A stretch of DNA of 5,099 nucleotides from an uncultured Lachnospiraceae bacterium (lineage in GTDB: Bacteria > Bacillota > Clostridia > Lachnospirales > Lachnospiraceae): positions 1 through 5,099 of the forward strand of contig USDI01000172.1 in NCBI GenBank assembly GCA_900553305.1, read 5' to 3'. The notes beneath the pieces were generated by a model, which was given only the letters and a program-made list of their open reading frames with translations, did not search any database and was not told the origin of the DNA. Below are positions 1 to 5,099 of this stretch, in pieces. Numbering within the stretch: the stretch's first letter is position 1; each line of letters begins with the position of its first letter. A program made the position numbers and the translations under genes.

Positions 1-905
1 ATATTATTAATGGTGAGAGAAATTCCGGTAAGGAATTTATTGCGAAAGTTTTTGCAATGGCGCTGGAATGTACCGACAGAAAAGAGGGAGAACCCTGTCA
101 GGTATGTCACTCCTGTAAACAGGCATTAAGTGGGAATCATCCGGATATTATTTTCGTATCCCATGAGAAACCCAATGTAATTGGTGTGGATGATATTCGT
201 ACCCAGATTAATGGGGATGTTGCGATTAAGCCGTACAGCAGTCCGAAGAAAATTTATATTATGAATGAGGGCGAGAAGATGACGGTGCAGGCACAGAATG
301 CCCTGTTAAAGACACTGGAGGAGCCGCCCGAATATGCCGTAATTATTATTCTGACTACAAATCTTGAAACGCTTCTTCCTACGATTCTGAGCCGTTGCGT
401 GGTATTAAATATGAAGCCGGTAAAGGACGAGCAGATCAAGAGCTTTTTAATGAAGGAAATGGAAATCCCGGATTACAAGGCAGATGTGTGTGTGGCTTTT
501 GCCCGCGGAAATGTTGGAAAAGCAAGACTCCTTGCCAAGAGTGAGGAGTTTGATAAGGTAAGGGAGGAAGCTCTTGCCCTGCTTCGGAATATCAGGGATA
601 TGGAAGTTCATGAAATGGCTGCTGCGATCAAAAAGATTACAGAGTATCAGTTTGATGTGAATGATTATCTGGATATTTTATCTATCTGGTATCGGGATGT
701 TTTACTATTTAAGGCAACTCATGATGTAAATGGGTTGATTTTCAGAGAGGAAATACAGTATATTAGAAAGGTAGCAGACAGAAGTACGTATGAAGGAATT
801 GAGTCCATCATCGAGGCACTTGAAAAGGCAAAACAACGCCTCAGTGCGAATGTAAACTTTGATCTGACGATGGAACTTTTGCTGCTGACGATTAAAGAGA
901 ATTAG
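1..905 (+). CDS. holB: DNA polymerase III delta' subunit (5'-truncated)
   Basis: This is the clamp-loader subunit that, with delta and the tau/gamma subunits, opens the beta sliding clamp and places it on primed DNA at the replication fork. The reading frame is open from base 3, giving 300 visible codons; the true start and probably some 20 residues lie upstream. A P-loop-like GERNSGKE is at bases 12-35, with Glu where Ser/Thr would normally follow Lys. Four cysteines at bases 69, 96, 105 and 114 (C-x8-C-x2-C-x2-C) form the zinc module typical of clamp-loader AAA+ subunits. The family signature ALLKTLEEPP is at 300-329 and the SRC motif, with the arginine finger, is at 390-398. The Walker B region (IYIMNEGEKM, 252-281) has Asn where an acidic residue is common. 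Delta' usually does not hydrolyse ATP, so the weak Walker motifs fit the family. It is the first visible gene of an operon, 16 bases ahead of ricT. The identification is very secure. Confidence 0.96.
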   Translation, partial: IINGERNSGKEFIAKVFAMALECTDRKEGEPCQVCHSCKQALSGNHPDIIFVSHEKPNVIGVDDIRTQINGDVAIKPYSSPKKIYIMNEGEKMTVQAQNALLKTLEEPPEYAVIIILTTNLETLLPTILSRCVVLNMKPVKDEQIKSFLMKEMEIPDYKADVCVAFARGNVGKARLLAKSEEFDKVREEALALLRNIRDMEVHEMAAAIKKITEYQFDVNDYLDILSIWYRDVLLFKATHDVNGLIFREEIQYIRKVADRSTYEGIESIIEALEKAKQRLSANVNFDLTMELLLLTIKEN

Positions 906-921
906 TGAGGTTATAGATGAT

Positions 922-1830
922 ATGGTTAAGGTAATAGGCGTACGTTTTCGTACAGCAGGAAAGATATATTTTTTTGATCCGGGGAAATTAAAGATCTCCC
1001 GTAACGATCATGTTATTGTGGAAACGGCACGGGGCATTGAATACGGCACGGTAGTCGGAAGTCCGAGAGAGGTTCCGCCGGATAAGGTAATCCAGCCGCT
1101 GAAGCCAGTTCTTCGTATCGCTACCGAGCGTGACGATGAGCAGGAGGCCAACAACAAGAAGAAAGAAAAAGAAGCATTTAAGATTTGTCTTGAGAAGATC
1201 AAAAAGCATGGTCTTGAGATGAAGCTTATTGATGCAGAATATACATTTGATAATAATAAGGTACTTTTTTACTTTACTGCAGACGGAAGGATTGACTTCC
1301 GTGAACTGGTGAAGGATCTGGCATCGGTGTTTAAAACAAGAATTGAGCTTCGTCAGATCGGTGTCCGTGATGAGACCAAGATCCTCGGAGGAATCGGAAT
1401 TTGTGGAAGAGAGCTGTGTTGTCACAGTCATTTGTCAGAGTTTATCCCGGTATCCATTAAGATGGCGAAGGAACAGAATCTTTCATTGAATCCGACGAAG
1501 ATTTCCGGTGTGTGCGGAAGACTGATGTGTTGTCTCAAACATGAAGAAGAAACCTATGAAGAACTGAACCGCAGACTTCCGAATGTGGGAGATCATGTAA
1601 CCACGGATGACGGTTTCAAGGGTGAGGTACACAGTGTAAATGTACTCCGTCAGCTTGTGAAGGTTCTGATTGATGTAGATAATGAAAAAGAAATCAGGGA
1701 ATATAAGGTAGAGCAGCTTCGTTTCCGCAGAAAGCATAAGCACAATAAAGTGGATGTTGCGGACGAGGAACTGAAGGCTTTGGAGAAACTGGAAAGAGAA
1801 GAACCGAAATCCAAGCTGGAGGACAATTAA
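922..1830 (+). CDS. ricT: RicT/YaaT, PSP1-domain Y-complex protein
   Basis: This is a 302-residue homologue of Bacillus RicT (YaaT). There it joins RicA (YmcA) and RicF (YlbF) in a cytoplasmic Y-complex that binds Fe-S clusters and directs RNase Y to mRNA processing, affecting biofilm formation, competence and sporulation. The PSP1 C-terminal-type domain spans roughly residues 55-245. The hallmark is two cysteine clusters, CGRELCC at residues 161-167 and CGRLMCC at 198-204, joined by a conserved stretch containing EFIPVSIKMAKEQNLSLNP. All the cluster cysteines I expect are present. A lysine-rich insert lies near residues 77-87, and the charged tail after about residue 265 makes the protein longer than the roughly 275-residue B. 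subtilis version. The ATG at 922 follows a GAGG at 907-910. The gene sits between holB and a methyltransferase gene, as in many Firmicutes. Family assignment is very secure; the role in this organism is inferred from Bacillus. Confidence 0.95.
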   Translation: MVKVIGVRFRTAGKIYFFDPGKLKISRNDHVIVETARGIEYGTVVGSPREVPPDKVIQPLKPVLRIATERDDEQEANNKKKEKEAFKICLEKIKKHGLEMKLIDAEYTFDNNKVLFYFTADGRIDFRELVKDLASVFKTRIELRQIGVRDETKILGGIGICGRELCCHSHLSEFIPVSIKMAKEQNLSLNPTKISGVCGRLMCCLKHEEETYEELNRRLPNVGDHVTTDDGFKGEVHSVNVLRQLVKVLIDVDNEKEIREYKVEQLRFRRKHKHNKVDVADEELKALEKLEREEPKSKLEDN

Positions 1831-1833
1831 GAA

Positions 1834-2562
1834 GTGCTGAAGCCGAATGAACGAATTGATGATCTGCAGCGGAATAACTACAAGATTATTCAGGATCCGG
1901 AGCGGTTCTGCTTCGGAATGGATGCGGTTCTGCTTTCCGGGTTTGCGAGAGCAAAAGAAGGGGATCACATCATTGATCTGGGAACAGGTACCGGAATTAT
2001 TCCCATTTTGATGGAAGCAAAGACTGGGGCATCCGATTTGATCGGGCTGGAAATTCAGCCGGAAAGCGCCGATATGGCACAGCGGAGTGTGGAATTGAAC
2101 CACCTGGAAAGTAAGATCCGTATTGTGACAGGGGATATTAAAGAGGCCTCTTCGCTTTTTGGTGCAGCAACCTTTGATGTAGTGACCAGTAATCCTCCGT
2201 ATATGACAGAGCATCATGGAATTACGAATGAAAAGTCACCCAGGGCAATTGCCCGTCACGAGCTTTTGTGTACTTTGGAGGATGTCATCAGTCAGGCAGC
2301 AAAGCTGCTTCGTCCCGGTGGCAGCTTTTATATGGTTCACAGGCCGTTCCGGCTGGTTGATATTATGGTACTGATGCGCGAGTACCATCTGGAACCGAAA
2401 CGCATAAAGCTCGTTTATCCATACATTGATAAGGAACCAAATATGGTTCTGATTGAAGGATTAAGGGGAGGAAGACCGCGTCTGACCGTTGAAAAACCGC
2501 TGATTGTTTATCAGAGCCCCGGAGTCTATACGGATGAAATATACAATATTTACGGATATTGA
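1834..2562 (+). CDS. trmN6: TrmN6/YabB-family tRNA (adenine-N6)-methyltransferase
   Basis: This 242-residue class I SAM-dependent methyltransferase belongs to the TrmN6/YfiC/YabB group. The E. coli member makes N6-methyladenosine at position 37 of tRNA1(Val), beside the anticodon. Motif I, DLGTGTG, is at residues 48-54. The ribose-binding acidic residue is probably E73 in LIGLEIQ, and D101 in a TGDIKEA stretch fits the adenine-contact loop. The catalytic NPPY of N6-adenine enzymes is at 120-123. The N-terminal QDPERFCFGMDAVLLSGFA block (residues 20-38) is typical of the YabB group. The start is GTG at 1834, only 3 bases after ricT, and its GGAGG (1818-1822) lies inside the ricT end, so translation of the two genes is probably coupled. 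The family is clear, but the exact target tRNA is inferred from E. coli and could differ. In Bacillus, yabA lies between these two genes; it is absent here. Confidence 0.9.
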   Translation: MLKPNERIDDLQRNNYKIIQDPERFCFGMDAVLLSGFARAKEGDHIIDLGTGTGIIPILMEAKTGASDLIGLEIQPESADMAQRSVELNHLESKIRIVTGDIKEASSLFGAATFDVVTSNPPYMTEHHGITNEKSPRAIARHELLCTLEDVISQAAKLLRPGGSFYMVHRPFRLVDIMVLMREYHLEPKRIKLVYPYIDKEPNMVLIEGLRGGRPRLTVEKPLIVYQSPGVYTDEIYNIYGY

Positions 2563-2582
2563 GGGAATGAAAAGAGGGAAAC

Positions 2583-3428
2583 ATGTCTGGAACATTATAT
2601 TTATGTGCTACACCCATTGGAAATCTCGGGGATATGACCCAGAGAGTTCTGGATACGCTTGCAGAGGTAGATCTGATTGCCGTAGAGGACACCAGAAATA
2701 CCATTAAGCTTCTGAATCACTTTAAGATTAAGAAGCAGATGACAAGCTATCATGAATTTAATAAATTTGAAAAGGCAGAGGAACTGATCGCGCTTTTGCA
2801 GCAGGGGAAGAATATTGCACTGGTTACCGATGCGGGAACTCCGGCCATCTCGGATCCGGGAGAGGTATTGGTAAAGCGGTGTCATGAAGAAGAGATTCCT
2901 GTGACTTCGCTGCCCGGGTGCTGTGCACTGATTACGGCACTGACTTTGTCGGGACTTTCTGCCAGGAGGTTCTGCTTTGAAGGCTTTCTTCCAAGGGAAC
3001 GGAAGGATCGCAAGGTGATTCTGGAGGATCTTCAAAGAGAAACCAGGACCATTATTCTGTATGAGGCACCCCATCACTTGTATAAGACACTTTTGGAACT
3101 TCGGGATGCCCTTGGGGATCGAAAAATAGTACTCTGTAAGGAACTTACTAAAAAGTTTGAATCCGTTACGGAGGGTAGATTGTTCGAAATTACGCATTAT
3201 TATGAAACTCATGATCCACGTGGAGAGTATGTACTTGTTTTGGAAGGAATCGATCGTAAGAAGCTGATGCATGAGGAGCAAAAGACCTGGGAAGAAATGT
3301 CTTTACAGGAACATATGGCTTTTTATGAAGAGCAGGGATACGAGAATAAAGATGCTATGAAGATGGTGGCAAAGGATCGCGGTGTTACAAAACGGGAAAT
3401 TTACCAGAGATTATTGCAAACGAAATAA
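2583..3428 (+). CDS. rsmI: 16S rRNA (cytidine1402-2'-O)-methyltransferase RsmI
   Basis: RsmI methylates the 2'-hydroxyl of C1402 in the 16S rRNA decoding centre, alongside the N4 methylation of the same base by RsmH, and tunes decoding fidelity. The 281-residue protein has the tetrapyrrole-methylase fold with the whole RsmI signature: ATPIGNLGD (residues 9-17), VEDTR (34-38), YHEFN (56-60), DAGTPAISDPG (83-93), RRFCFEGFLPR (128-138), then YEAPHHL, CKELTKKFE and a GEYVLVLEG strand. The C-terminal tail (about 245-281, ending in KREIYQRLL) matches the small helical domain found on RsmI proteins. Length is normal. After PG at 111-112 come two Cys residues (113-114) where other members often have Pro/Ser/Ala, a small variation. 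The ATG at 2583 follows AGAGGG at 2573-2578. The gene is 20 bases after trmN6; in Bacillus yazA lies in this gap. It appears to be the last operon gene, with no obvious terminator after it. Confidence 0.96.
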   Translation: MSGTLYLCATPIGNLGDMTQRVLDTLAEVDLIAVEDTRNTIKLLNHFKIKKQMTSYHEFNKFEKAEELIALLQQGKNIALVTDAGTPAISDPGEVLVKRCHEEEIPVTSLPGCCALITALTLSGLSARRFCFEGFLPRERKDRKVILEDLQRETRTIILYEAPHHLYKTLLELRDALGDRKIVLCKELTKKFESVTEGRLFEITHYYETHDPRGEYVLVLEGIDRKKLMHEEQKTWEEMSLQEHMAFYEEQGYENKDAMKMVAKDRGVTKREIYQRLLQTK

Positions 3429-3455
3429 CGATAATGAAAAATTTACATATATTAG

Positions 3456-3476
3456 CAAATTGGTACTTGTAATTTG
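3456..3476. repeat. AT-rich dyad in rsmI-CAP spacer
   Basis: CAAATT at 3456-3461 and AATTTG at 3471-3476 form a perfect 6-bp inverted repeat around a 9-base centre. It overlaps the putative -35 box of the next gene, so it could be an operator. Six AT-rich base pairs can easily arise by chance. It lacks the GC-rich stem and T-run of a terminator, so I do not read it as the end of the rsmI transcript. Confidence 0.2.
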
Positions 3477-3494
3477 AATAAAATGTAGTATCAT
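3467..3494 (+). promoter_or_regulatory. Possible sigma-A promoter for the CAP lipoprotein
   Basis: TTGTAA at 3467-3472 (4 of 6 matches to TTGACA) is followed after 16 bases by TATCAT at 3489-3494 (5 of 6 to TATAAT). Transcription would start near 3501 and give a leader of about 60 bases. The surrounding DNA is very AT-rich, so similar matches can occur by chance. The shift from rRNA methyltransferase to secreted lipoprotein and the 134-base gap favour a separate promoter here. Confidence 0.4.
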
Positions 3495-3520
3495 TAAGAT
3501 AGAAATAATAGTACTTTAGT

Positions 3521-3538
3521 CTGGATTAGTAACTCCAG
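3521..3538 (+). other. Small hairpin in the CAP gene leader
   Basis: CTGGA (3521-3525) and TCCAG (3534-3538) can pair into a 5-bp stem with an 8-base loop, ending 10 bases before the Shine-Dalgarno AGGGAG. In the mRNA it would sit just upstream of the ribosome site and might affect mRNA stability or initiation. It is short, matches no riboswitch I know, and its function is unproven. Confidence 0.2.
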
Positions 3539-3548
3539 CAGTATGGAA

Positions 3549-3554
3549 AGGGAG
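3549..3554 (+). promoter_or_regulatory. Ribosome binding site that fixes the CAP gene start
   Basis: AGGGAG lies 8 bases before the ATG at 3563, an ideal distance. The same frame also has a GTG at 3554, but its first base is the last base of this Shine-Dalgarno sequence, so the ribosome could not use this site for it. The ATG at 3563 is therefore the better start. Confidence 0.75.
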
Positions 3555-3562
3555 TGTGGGAT

Positions 3563-4111
3563 ATGCGCAAGAAATTAAGCATATTACTCAGCATCATGCT
3601 TTTAGCGGCATTAGCATTGAATGGATGCGGCAAGAGTGGTTTTGTTCTGGATCAGGCAGCACGGAGAGATAGTACGGTTCCCAGTGATGGTATCGTATAT
3701 ATTGAACCCGAAATGGTCAGCCTGGCAGCAGAGCTTTCCGGAACATCCGCTTCTCAGGCAGCTTCCAAGGCAGCCTTTGAGCTTGCTAACCAGCAGAGAG
3801 CTGCAGCAGGACTTGGTGCATTGACCTGGAATTCCGGTCTTGAGCAGGCAAGTGCAGTACGTGCCGTAGAAGCTTCACAATCGTTCTCACATACCAGACC
3901 TGATGGTTCGGACTGGTGGACTGTGAACAGCAATCTGATGTATGGTGAGAATCTTGCAAAAGGTTATGATTCTGCTGAGTCAGCAGTACAGGCCTGGATG
4001 GCATCACCGACACATAAGGCAAACATTATGGATGCAGAATTTACTTCCGGAGCAATTGCAATTCATGTAAGCAACGGACAGTGGTTCTGGGCACAGGAGT
4101 TTGGATACTAA
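3563..4111 (+). CDS. CAP/SCP-domain lipoprotein (YkwD type)
   Basis: This is a 182-residue secreted protein anchored to the outer face of the membrane. The N-terminus MRKK is followed by a hydrophobic stretch (residues 5-19) and a lipobox LNGC with the lipidated cysteine at C22; Asn at -2 is slightly unusual. A low-complexity Ala/Ser linker (about 50-70) leads to a CAP domain at about 70-182 with the expected landmarks: ELANQQRAAAGLGAL (73-87), FSHTRPDG (108-115, with H110), YGENLAKGY (127-135, with E129), AVQAWMASPTHKANIM (141-156, with H151) and a final WFWAQEFG (174-181). Bacterial CAP proteins of this kind are widespread in Firmicutes; their biochemical role is largely unknown, with suggestions of envelope, spore-coat or lipid-binding functions, and I cannot say more here. 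A gap separates it from rsmI, and a strong terminator follows 16 bases after its stop. It has its own putative promoter. Confidence 0.9.
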   Translation: MRKKLSILLSIMLLAALALNGCGKSGFVLDQAARRDSTVPSDGIVYIEPEMVSLAAELSGTSASQAASKAAFELANQQRAAAGLGALTWNSGLEQASAVRAVEASQSFSHTRPDGSDWWTVNSNLMYGENLAKGYDSAESAVQAWMASPTHKANIMDAEFTSGAIAIHVSNGQWFWAQEFGY

Positions 4112-4127
4112 ACCCATAGTGGATTCA

Positions 4128-4169
4128 CAACATAAAAGACCGCTTCGAAAGAAGCGGTCTTTTATGTTG
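4128..4169. terminator. Strong, probably bidirectional intrinsic terminator
   Basis: Bases 4128-4146 and 4151-4169 are perfectly complementary over 19 bp, closed by a GAAA tetraloop at 4147-4150. The core GACCGCTTC/GAAGCGGTC is flanked by AAAA on the left and TTTT on the right, so each strand has a GC-rich stem followed by a U-run. It begins 16 bases after the CAP gene stop. It should end the CAP transcript, and also any transcript arriving from the opposite strand. Confidence 0.93.
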
Positions 4170-4195
4170 CCGATAGAATTGTTTTTTATTATAAT
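4167..4195 (+). promoter_or_regulatory. Sigma-A-like promoter for the transglutaminase lipoprotein
   Basis: TTGCCG at 4167-4172 (4 of 6 matches) is separated by exactly 17 bases, including a run of six T, from a perfect TATAAT at 4190-4195. Transcription would begin near 4202, leaving a leader of about 77 bases before the ATG at 4279. The first three bases of the -35 box are the last three bases of the preceding terminator stem. Confidence 0.65.
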
Positions 4196-4258
4196 CAAGA
4201 TAGTTGGTTTAACAATAAATAACGGAATAAGATAAAGAATAGAAGAAACGGAACAGAC

Positions 4259-4264
4259 AGGGAG
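4259..4264 (+). promoter_or_regulatory. Distant ribosome binding site of the transglutaminase gene
   Basis: AGGGAG ends 14 bases before the ATG at 4279, longer than the usual 5-10. An in-frame TAA at 4270-4272 rules out any earlier start, and the next in-frame ATG (4315) would remove the charged part of the signal peptide. So ATG 4279 stands, and the long spacing suggests modest translation efficiency. Confidence 0.55.
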
Positions 4265-4278
4265 CTTTATAAAGATTA

Positions 4279-5099
4279 ATGAAAGGCAGAATACAGAAGA
4301 AAATTACATATGTAATGTTGGCGGCACTTTTTCTAAGTACCTTTACGGGATGTGGAAAAAAGCATGAGTCCTATGTATCCGCAAGCACAACGATACGTAA
4401 TAACACACCGGTCTGTCTGGTGCCGGAGGCTCCGGGAACGGTAGTTTATGGGAATGAGCTGGTATTGGTGGATGCTTCGAATACAAGCGAAGGGTATGTG
4501 ATGATTGCATATCAGGGGACAAATGAAAAGGTTAAAATGCAGCTTACCGGTCCCGATTATATGACATATACTTATGATCTGTACGGGAATGATTATGAGG
4601 CTTTCCCGTTATCGGTAGGAGATGGTACTTATAGCATCGGAGTATACGAGAATGTCGTGGACAGCCAGTATGCAACGGTATTTGCACAGGATATGGAAGT
4701 AGAAATTACCAATGCAATGGGGGCGTTCCTTTATCCGAATCAGTATGTAAACTTTAACAGTTCCTCGAGGGTTGTGGAGGAGGCCAGAAAGCTTGTGGCG
4801 CCGGCACATGATGACCTGGAAGCGATTAATTACATTTATAATTATATTGTTGAGAATTTTACTTATGACTATGATAAGGCAGAAAATGTACAGAGCGGAT
4901 ATATTCCGGATGTAGATGAAATTCTTGAGATAAAAACCGGAATTTGTCTCGATTATGCTGCCGTTATGGCAAGTATGCTCCGTTCCCAGCAGATTCCCAC
5001 CAAGCTGGAGGTCGGGTATGCGGGAGAGACTTATCATGCATGGATCAGCACGTATGTAAATGATATCGGGTGGATTAATGGAATTATTCAGTTTGACGG
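4279..5099 (+). CDS. Transglutaminase-like domain lipoprotein (3'-truncated)
   Basis: The frame is open from ATG 4279 to the window end: 273 complete codons with no stop. The N-terminus has a basic stretch (MKGRIQKK), a hydrophobic segment (residues 9-23) and a lipobox FTGC with lipidated C25, so the protein should be exported and membrane-anchored. Residues about 50-150 alternate in beta-strand fashion and may be an Ig-like sandwich (inference). From about 160 a transglutaminase-like/papain-fold domain follows: LEAINYIYNYIVENFTYDYD (181-200), the catalytic cysteine in TGICLDYAAVM (220-230, C223), and the catalytic histidine in YHAWIS (252-257, H253). The third residue, Asp, usually in a DP-T motif, would come shortly after the window. 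Bacterial members of this superfamily include peptidases and cross-linking enzymes, often acting on cell-wall or surface proteins; substrate and reaction here are unknown. It is separately transcribed from the CAP lipoprotein but adjacent and in the same orientation. Confidence 0.88.
   Translation, partial: MKGRIQKKITYVMLAALFLSTFTGCGKKHESYVSASTTIRNNTPVCLVPEAPGTVVYGNELVLVDASNTSEGYVMIAYQGTNEKVKMQLTGPDYMTYTYDLYGNDYEAFPLSVGDGTYSIGVYENVVDSQYATVFAQDMEVEITNAMGAFLYPNQYVNFNSSSRVVEEARKLVAPAHDDLEAINYIYNYIVENFTYDYDKAENVQSGYIPDVDEILEIKTGICLDYAAVMASMLRSQQIPTKLEVGYAGETYHAWISTYVNDIGWINGIIQFD

Noticed and set aside
1483..2217. Long open frame on the minus strand (244 codons) across the ricT-trmN6 junction
   Set aside because: It lies entirely opposite two well-supported genes, crosses their boundary, reads as a composition unlike any family I know, and has no support of its own. 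It is a shadow frame.
2504..2707. Plus-strand 67-codon frame bridging the end of trmN6 and start of rsmI
   Set aside because: It overlaps both genes in another frame and shows no domain. It is not yazA: there is no GIY-YIG motif.
2601..3281. Minus-strand open frame (226 codons) opposite rsmI
   Set aside because: RsmI on the plus strand has all its family motifs; the antisense frame has no recognisable domain and is explained by the codon bias of rsmI.
3442..3447. TTTACA as a -35 box
   Set aside because: It matches 5 of 6 bases, but there is no acceptable -10 at 16-18 bases; the nearest, TGTAAT, is 20 bases away.
3554..3562. Upstream GTG start for the CAP lipoprotein, adding Met-Trp-Asp
   Set aside because: The GTG overlaps the Shine-Dalgarno sequence, and the added residues include an acidic Asp ahead of the MRKK signal-peptide start. 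ATG 3563 has ideal spacing.
4303..4316. Perfect 14-bp palindrome ATTACATATGTAAT
   Set aside because: It lies inside the signal-peptide codons of the transglutaminase lipoprotein and is AT-rich. A regulator site is possible but nothing else supports it.
4609..5037. Minus-strand open frame (142 codons) near the right edge
   Set aside because: The plus strand here encodes a continuous protein with a signal peptide, lipobox and catalytic Cys/His motifs, so the antisense frame is a shadow.

Overview
The window looks like chromosomal DNA from a low-to-moderate GC Gram-positive bacterium, most likely a gut-type Clostridia of the family Lachnospiraceae. This rests on the holB-ricT-trmN6-rsmI gene order, the protein wording as I remember it from that family, purine-rich ribosome binding sites, and two lipoproteins whose mature ends begin Cys-Gly-Lys. 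The genus cannot be fixed from the sequence alone.

Region 1 (1-3428) is a tightly packed housekeeping operon on the plus strand. It holds the delta' subunit of the DNA polymerase III clamp loader (holB, 5' end cut by the window), the PSP1/RicT protein of the RNase Y-associated Y-complex, a TrmN6/YabB-family adenine-N6 methyltransferase, and the 16S rRNA 2'-O-methyltransferase RsmI. Gaps are 16, 3 and 20 bases, and each gene has its own Shine-Dalgarno sequence. The themes are replication, mRNA maturation and modification of tRNA and rRNA. Compared with the Bacillus subtilis order holB-yaaT-yabA-yabB-yazA-yabC-abrB, the yabA, yazA and abrB positions are empty here.

Region 2 (3429-4111) has an AT-rich spacer with a possible promoter, followed by a small secreted lipoprotein with a CAP/SCP domain (YkwD type). 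It is closed by a very strong 19-bp perfect hairpin with a GAAA loop, A-rich on one side and T-rich on the other, so it probably terminates in both directions.

Region 3 (4167-5099) starts with a good sigma-A-like promoter whose -35 box lies partly in the terminator stem. It drives a second lipoprotein with a beta-rich N-terminal part and a transglutaminase-like (papain-fold) domain. This gene runs off the right edge; the catalytic Cys and His are visible and the expected Asp lies beyond the window.

I see no RNA genes, mobile elements, CRISPR arrays or phage traits. No intergenic stretch exceeds about 170 bases. Nothing here makes a convincing case for a wholly new system. The most interesting points are the adjacent CAP and transglutaminase lipoproteins, the terminator/promoter overlap, and the stripped-down form of the conserved operon.
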